18,055 nt of DNA from Candidatus Omnitrophota bacterium (GTDB taxonomy: Bacteria; Omnitrophota; Gorgyraeia; Tantalellales; Tantalellaceae): assembly GCA_030631915.1 (NCBI GenBank), contig DAOVKF010000015.1:1-18055 (forward strand), read 5' to 3'. Made by a program: the position numbers and the translations under genes. The first letter of the stretch is position 1, and each line of letters starts with the position of its first letter. The notes beneath the pieces were generated by a model that saw only the letters and a program-made list of their open reading frames with translations, was not told the DNA's origin and searched no databases. Positions 14,115 through 18,055 of this stretch are shown piece by piece.

Positions 14115-14633
14115 TTATCCCTCCACTTTCGCGCCGTAGACCTTTTCCATCCTGTTCAACGCGAAACAATGGGCTTCCTGATCAAAATCCGCCACTCCGT
14201 CCTTATGAACAACCACATCATATCCCTTGAGGCTCAAAACCCCCACGGCTTCCATGACGCATATGGAAGTGCATACTCCGACGACCTCCACCCGGCCGGC
14301 GCCGGTTTCCTTCAGTACCCTGTCAAGTTCCGTGTCGTAAAAAGCGTCGTAAGTCGTCTTTTCGACAATGATATCGGCTGTCTCCGGCCTCAGCTCATCA
14401 ATGACCTTCGCTCCTTCCGAACCTTTCACGGCATGAGGTTTGAACATGCGGAATTCCTTGTCGCGGGGGTCATGCGCGTCACAGACATATATGACCCTGC
14501 AGTCCGACGTCCTGCACTCCCTTATCTTCTCCTTTATAAAAGAAACGATCCTCCTGCTCTCTTTTCCGCAGTACAGAGCGCCATCCTCATCCATGAAATC
14601 CTTCAGCATATCAATGACCAGAAGAACCCGCAT
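14115..14633 (-). CDS. pncA: nicotinamidase / isochorismatase-family cysteine hydrolase
   Basis: The 172-residue protein hydrolyses nicotinamide to nicotinate, feeding the phosphoribosyltransferase encoded next to it. The catalytic triad is D8 (VIDM), K92 (VEKTTYDAF) and C125 (CTSICV). Metal-site residues D52 and H54 (CDAHDP) and H67 (KPHAVKG) are present, but the third histidine of the classical DxHxxxxxH motif is replaced by an acidic residue, E60. This pattern is shared with a clade of bacterial nicotinamidase-like hydrolases, so function by motif alone would be less secure than by context. The ATG at 14633 has AGGGAG about five bases upstream; the alternative TTG at 14648 would overlap glgC. 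It lies 11 bases after the glgC stop codon, hence probably in one transcript with it. Confidence 0.87.
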   Translation of the reverse strand: MRVLLVIDMLKDFMDEDGALYCGKESRRIVSFIKEKIRECRTSDCRVIYVCDAHDPRDKEFRMFKPHAVKGSEGAKVIDELRPETADIIVEKTTYDAFYDTELDRVLKETGAGRVEVVGVCTSICVMEAVGVLSLKGYDVVVHKDGVADFDQEAHCFALNRMEKVYGAKVEG

Positions 14634-14644
14634 GTCACTCCCTG

Positions 14645-15910
14645 TCAAATAACCGTCCCGGAAGGGATAACGGCGTTTTTGTTCAGTATGACTATACCGT
14701 CCCTGATAAAATAATCCTGCCCGTCGTAATTATCCACATTTTTGCTGTTAGTGATCCTGACATTATCGCCTATCCTGACGTCCTTATCGAGTATGGCCCT
14801 TTCGATGTAACAGCCGTTGCCCACGCCAAGCGACGGGATACCCCTGGCGAGATTTTTCCGCATCTTTCCCTCCGTCTCGTAATAATCGCAACCCATGGTA
14901 ATGGTATCCTTGACCACCGAGCCCGAACCGACCCGGAACCTGAGACCTATTATCGAATGAACGATCTCGGACGAAAGAATAATAGCGCCTTCGGCGATGA
15001 TACTCTTTTTCACCGTGCTGTTCTCAAACTTTGCCGGCGGAAGATATCTCGGCCTCGTGAATATCTGCCAAGTTTCATCGAACATGTCAAGAGGCGGAAA
15101 AGTGTCGGTCAACATAAGATTTTCTTCATAAAAGGTCTTTATTGTCCCAATATCCCTCCAGTAGCCGTCGAACATAAAAGCGTACGTGGACCTGGTCTGG
15201 ATCGCGTCCGGTATGATCTCATGCCCGAAATCCACTTTACGCTCCTTTGTAAGAAGCTCGACAAGAACGCGTTTGTCAAACATGTATATCCCCATCGACC
15301 CGAGACAGGACGTCCCGCCGCCGTGTTTAACGGCCATTTCCGTTATTTCGGATTGACCCTGCGGTTTTTCGACGAAACGCTTTATCCTGGCATTCCCGTC
15401 GACCGCCATTATCCCGAAATCAGGAGCCTCTTCGGGTTTTACGTAATTGCAGGCCACTGTCACCTCGGCTTTCTTGCTCTCATGGTACCTTATAATGCGC
15501 CTGAGGTTCAGCTTGTACAACTGGTCGCCTGAAAGTATAAGCACATACTTGATGACGGGATCATTAAAGTGCTTCAGACATCTCCTTACCGCGTCAGCGG
15601 TGCCCTGAAACCAGTCGGCGTCTTCCATGGATTGCTCGGCCGCCATGATCTCCACAAAACCCTTTGAAAAAGGTTCCATCTTATACGTGCGGCTTATATG
15701 CTTGTTCAGGGATTCCGAATTGAACTGGGTGAGGATATATATCTTTCTCAGGCCTGAATTAAGACAATTGCTGATAGGGATGTCTATCAATCTGTGTTTC
15801 CCGAACAAAGGGATAGCGGGCTTGCATCTTTCCTTCGTAAGGGGATAGAGCCTCGAGCCCCTTCCGCCTCCCAGGATCACGCACAATACCTCTTTCATAG
15901 GGTTTATCAT
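14645..15910 (-). CDS. glgC: glucose-1-phosphate adenylyltransferase (ADP-glucose pyrophosphorylase)
   Basis: The enzyme makes ADP-glucose from ATP and glucose-1-phosphate, the committed step in bacterial glycogen synthesis. The 421 residues show the nucleotide loop GGGRGSRLYPLT (14-25) with K30 in KPAIP, then WFQGTADAVR, a SGDQLYKL segment and FVEKP (about 169-173). A C-terminal left-handed beta-helix has repeated short hydrophobic steps with IIAEGAII and RIGDNVRI segments. The length and motifs agree with the cyanobacterial/plant-like branch rather than the shortest forms. The ATG at 15910 is preceded by GGTGG and GGAAGTGG; an ATG four codons later is possible. A GH57 branching enzyme lies two genes upstream, which supports the glycogen role. 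The upstream gap holds a REP-like hairpin. Confidence 0.95.
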   Translation of the reverse strand: MINPMKEVLCVILGGGRGSRLYPLTKERCKPAIPLFGKHRLIDIPISNCLNSGLRKIYILTQFNSESLNKHISRTYKMEPFSKGFVEIMAAEQSMEDADWFQGTADAVRRCLKHFNDPVIKYVLILSGDQLYKLNLRRIIRYHESKKAEVTVACNYVKPEEAPDFGIMAVDGNARIKRFVEKPQGQSEITEMAVKHGGGTSCLGSMGIYMFDKRVLVELLTKERKVDFGHEIIPDAIQTRSTYAFMFDGYWRDIGTIKTFYEENLMLTDTFPPLDMFDETWQIFTRPRYLPPAKFENSTVKKSIIAEGAIILSSEIVHSIIGLRFRVGSGSVVKDTITMGCDYYETEGKMRKNLARGIPSLGVGNGCYIERAILDKDVRIGDNVRITNSKNVDNYDGQDYFIRDGIVILNKNAVIPSGTVI

Positions 15911-15939
15911 ATTCCACTTCCACCTTTTTTCTTGTGAAA

Positions 15940-15992
15940 CAAGGGGTCAGACCCTTCGACGAACCACCTGCCTGAAAAGTCTGACCCCTGTC
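15940..15992. repeat. REP-like palindromic element between the DUF2934 gene and glgC
   Basis: GGGGTCAGAC (15943-15952) and GTCTGACCCC (15979-15988) are perfect ten-base inverted arms around a 26-base loop. Single arms of the same family occur at 1365-1374, 1888-1898 and 12048-12060. The structure resembles repetitive extragenic palindromes. It could act as a transcription-attenuating or mRNA-stabilising hairpin between the two genes. Confidence 0.65.
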
Positions 15993-16006
15993 CGGTCGCC
16001 GGCCTC

Positions 16007-16291
16007 CTACTTGACCTTATGCATTCTCCTTACTTCCTGCTCAGCCCTGTACCAGTCCGCCTGATCGTCACCATGGGCGCCCGAGCGGTCCAGGTAGAAT
16101 TCATAAGCCTTGCCCCGTATCATGGAAAAAAGTTCGGATATATCTATTCCGGGTGTCTTCTTACCGGAGGGAACCGCCCTGCTGATCCCGGAAGTACTCC
16201 TCTTCTTCGAAACGCCGCTCGTTTTAGGAGAAGCTTTCTTTACGCCGGAAACCTTCTTCACGGCCATCCTGGGTTTCCTTTTAAAGATCAT
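16007..16291 (-). CDS. small basic protein with C-terminal DUF2934
   Basis: The 94-residue protein has two parts. Residues 1-48 are rich in Lys, Ser, Thr and Pro and strongly basic, like a histone H1-type or linker tail. Residues 50-92 match the DUF2934 pattern: IRGKAYEFYLDR, then GAHGDDQADWYRAEQEV. DUF2934 has no settled function and is often found in genes near glycogen metabolism or of unknown role. The start at 16291 is certain because AAGGAGGT lies eight bases upstream, the best Shine-Dalgarno in the window, which suggests high expression. The gene lies 35 bases after the GH57 enzyme gene and 96 before glgC. Binding to nucleic acid or polysaccharide through the basic tail is only a guess. 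Confidence 0.8.
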   Translation of the reverse strand: MIFKRKPRMAVKKVSGVKKASPKTSGVSKKRSTSGISRAVPSGKKTPGIDISELFSMIRGKAYEFYLDRSGAHGDDQADWYRAEQEVRRMHKVK

Positions 16292-16326
16292 ATTTTTTGA
16301 CCTCCTTCGTTGTGTGTTTTATCCTG

Positions 16327-17907
16327 TTACGCGTATACTCTGTAATCGATATCCTTGAATAAATTATATTTACACTCGGCTTCTTCGAGCATCTGCGTGT
16401 CAATGTTCCTGTCCCTCAACTGGTCATGTAGAGCAAGAAACCTGCCGATATGCTCCCTTGTCCTGTTCACCGCATAACTCGCGAAAGTGCCGGTCTTCAT
16501 GATAAACGCCCAATCGCTCGATTGAGCGAGCAGAAGTTCCCTCGCCATCTGGTTCAGTATGCGCCGGTCCAGGTCGGAAGGGGTTTTGTGGTCCCTGGCA
16601 TCCTGTGACATGAGTTCGGCCATTTTATGAAGATGCCTGTATATCCAGTCATTAGAGCCGTCCAGCCATACTTCACTGTACCCCCTGTAGCCCCAGCTTG
16701 ACATGGAAGGCGTGATCCTCGGATACCGCTTGTACAGACCAAGGTATTCACCGGGAGTGATGGTCTTTATCGCGTCCTGGTCAAAATGTATCTTCCTCAA
16801 AAGAAAACCGAGCCATTCAGGGCCTTCGAACCACCAGTGCCCGAAAAGCTCGGCGTCATAGGGGGAAACCGCTATAGGCGCCCTGTCCATAAAGCCGGAA
16901 AGATGTTCCATCTGTTTTTCCCTGTTGTACATGAAATTCCCCGCGTGATCCGCCGCGGTATCAAGGGCGGCGGCCCTGTCGTAGATCTCTTTATGGTCCG
17001 ATACTCCGGTGATCCTGTGGTATTTAATACCGGTGTTTATGCGTGTCCCGCAATCGTTGATAAAAGGCCTGACATAATCATAATCCAGGTCAAACCCTAT
17101 ATCCCTGTAATATTCCCGGTAATTATAATCGCCGGGATAACCTTCTTTGGAACTCCACACCGCCTTTGAACTCTCCATGTCCCTTCCAAACACCGCGACC
17201 CCGGATCCGCAGACATAGGGGCTGTAAACGCCGTATCTCGGCCTTGGCGTGCCGAAAAGTATTCCATGCGTTTCCACGAAAAAATATTTGATCCCGTACT
17301 CTGCGAACACCTCGTCGTGCCCGGAGCAATACCCGCACTCCGGAAGCCACATGCCTCTGGGTGCGTCTCCAAAAACCGTCCTGTACGTATCAACCGCGGA
17401 TTTAACCTGCGCCTTTACGGCCGATCTGTGCAGGTCCATAAACGGCAGGTAACCGTGTGTCGCGCAGCAGGTTATAACCTCCAGCTTGCCGAGATCCCGG
17501 AACTTCTTAAAGGCCTGTAATATATTATTTCCGTATTTTTCGGAAAACACGTGACGGGCGTATTCATATCTCTCTTTATACATTACAGCCAGTTTATTGA
17601 GCCGTTCGTCTGACCGCGTCCTTTTGACTTCCATTGCCGAAAGAGTGATAAGTTTATCCAGATGCCGCAAATACCTCGATATGAGCAGTTCATCCAGCAT
17701 CATGCTCATCAGGGTGGGGCTGAGGGAAATGGTCACGCGAAAATCCACGCCCTCCTCTATAAGGCCGTCGAACACGTTTATAAGAGGGATATACGTATCG
17801 GTAAGGGCCTCGAATAACCAGTTTTCCTCAAGAAAACTTTCGTATTCGGGGTGCCTTATGAAAGGTAAGTGGGCGTGCAATACTAAAGCTAAATAACCCT
17901 TTGCCAT
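16327..17907 (-). CDS. GH57 family 1,4-alpha-glucan branching enzyme
   Basis: The 526-residue protein is a glycoside hydrolase of family 57 with the adjoining DUF1957-type C-terminal helical part. The five family motifs are visible: HAHLPF (11-16), CATHGYLP (148-155), WLPECGY with nucleophile E190, the segment near FVETHG (210-215), and SPYDAELFGHWWFEG with acid D351. Length and C-terminal SSDWAFIMKTGTF agree with branching enzymes of the TK1436 type rather than with amylases or glucanotransferases. It forms alpha-1,6 branches in glycogen, in concert with GlgC two genes downstream. The ATG at 17907 lies two bases after the stop of the preceding frame and lacks a clear ribosome binding site, so translational coupling is likely; a frame starting at 17982 would overlap that gene. 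No glycogen synthase gene is in the window. Confidence 0.92.
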   Translation of the reverse strand: MAKGYLALVLHAHLPFIRHPEYESFLEENWLFEALTDTYIPLINVFDGLIEEGVDFRVTISLSPTLMSMMLDELLISRYLRHLDKLITLSAMEVKRTRSDERLNKLAVMYKERYEYARHVFSEKYGNNILQAFKKFRDLGKLEVITCCATHGYLPFMDLHRSAVKAQVKSAVDTYRTVFGDAPRGMWLPECGYCSGHDEVFAEYGIKYFFVETHGILFGTPRPRYGVYSPYVCGSGVAVFGRDMESSKAVWSSKEGYPGDYNYREYYRDIGFDLDYDYVRPFINDCGTRINTGIKYHRITGVSDHKEIYDRAAALDTAADHAGNFMYNREKQMEHLSGFMDRAPIAVSPYDAELFGHWWFEGPEWLGFLLRKIHFDQDAIKTITPGEYLGLYKRYPRITPSMSSWGYRGYSEVWLDGSNDWIYRHLHKMAELMSQDARDHKTPSDLDRRILNQMARELLLAQSSDWAFIMKTGTFASYAVNRTREHIGRFLALHDQLRDRNIDTQMLEEAECKYNLFKDIDYRVYA

Positions 17908-17909
17908 GT

Positions 17910-18055
17910 CTATTTTCTGTGTTGCAGAAAGAATGAGGCGCTGCCGAACCTGCCCGATGTTATGCCACCTGAAGATAACCATGCATTGAGGTGACGTTCA
18001 ATGCCTTCCTTCATCTCGAACGAACTCGTCCCCACGTCATGTCCACCCGTGATCG
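17910..18055 (-). CDS. 3' end of an unidentified gene upstream of the GH57 enzyme (partial)
   Basis: This 47-codon open frame enters from the right edge and ends in TAG two bases before the ATG of the branching enzyme. The visible tail reads ITGGHDVGTSSFEMKEGIER, then HLNAWLSSGGITSG and a Ser/Phe-rich end. I do not recognise it with confidence. A DUF4912 protein is a candidate because such genes can precede GH57 genes and have Ser/Gly-rich C-termini, but this is a guess. The tight two-base spacing and the lack of a ribosome binding site for the GH57 gene support this being a real gene read into the next. Confidence 0.5.
   Translation of the reverse strand, partial: ITGGHDVGTSSFEMKEGIERHLNAWLSSGGITSGRFGSASFFLQHRK

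Noticed and set aside
17908..17982. Longer start for the GH57 enzyme at 17982.
   Set aside because: It would add 25 residues unlike the family N-terminus, has no ribosome binding site and overlaps the upstream frame that ends at 17910.
1..18055. CRISPR arrays, tRNA or rRNA genes, and intact insertion sequences.
   Set aside because: No regularly spaced repeats, cloverleaf-like segments, ribosomal RNA motifs or transposase frames were seen on either strand.

Overview
The window is a densely packed bacterial segment in which every gene I can support lies on the minus strand, so the order of transcription runs from position 18055 down to 1. It uses the standard code with TGA stops and mostly clear Shine-Dalgarno sites. 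The content suggests an uncultured anaerobic or microaerophilic, fermentative, glycogen-storing bacterium. The signs are a GH57 branching enzyme with GlgC, L-lactate dehydrogenase, desulforedoxin and a minimal SufB/SufC pair. An Omnitrophota-like or related candidate lineage would fit, but I have no marker gene and hold this loosely. The left 600 bases are visibly richer in A+T and more accessory in character than the rest.

Right part (about 18055-13027): a glycogen and NAD-salvage block. In order of transcription it holds the 3' end of an unidentified gene, a GH57 alpha-glucan branching enzyme, a small basic DUF2934 protein, ADP-glucose pyrophosphorylase (GlgC), nicotinamidase (PncA) and nicotinate phosphoribosyltransferase (PncB-type). 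A REP-like hairpin sits between the DUF2934 gene and glgC.

Middle (about 12986-8340): an extended -10 promoter precedes a REC-GGDEF response regulator with an intact inhibitory site. It is followed by a CPA-type Na+/H+ antiporter, then by two overlapping genes. One encodes a free-standing lysine-ketoglutarate-reductase-like (saccharopine-forming type) protein and the other an ATP-grasp ligase. This last pair is the best candidate for an undescribed amino-acid or peptide pathway.

Left-middle (about 8265-573): a redox, Fe-S and oxidative-stress series. It contains an FmdB zinc ribbon protein, an FNR-type flavin reductase, SufC, SufB, L-lactate dehydrogenase, a 43-residue desulforedoxin (rubredoxin-like Fe(Cys)4 protein), a cysteine-rich CoA-disulfide-reductase/NADH-oxidase-like flavoprotein, NAD(P)HX epimerase, an OsmC-family peroxidase-like protein and a two-TM membrane protein of unknown function.

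Left edge (1-572): a roughly 425-base AT-rich intergenic stretch with a good sigma70-type promoter, a near-perfect inverted repeat and two sets of short direct repeats. The promoter leads into the first 48 codons of an AbiEi-type (type IV toxin-antitoxin) antitoxin or regulator that runs off the window. A family of GGGGTCAG/CTGACCCC motifs recurs at gene 3' ends and in intergenic gaps across the whole window.
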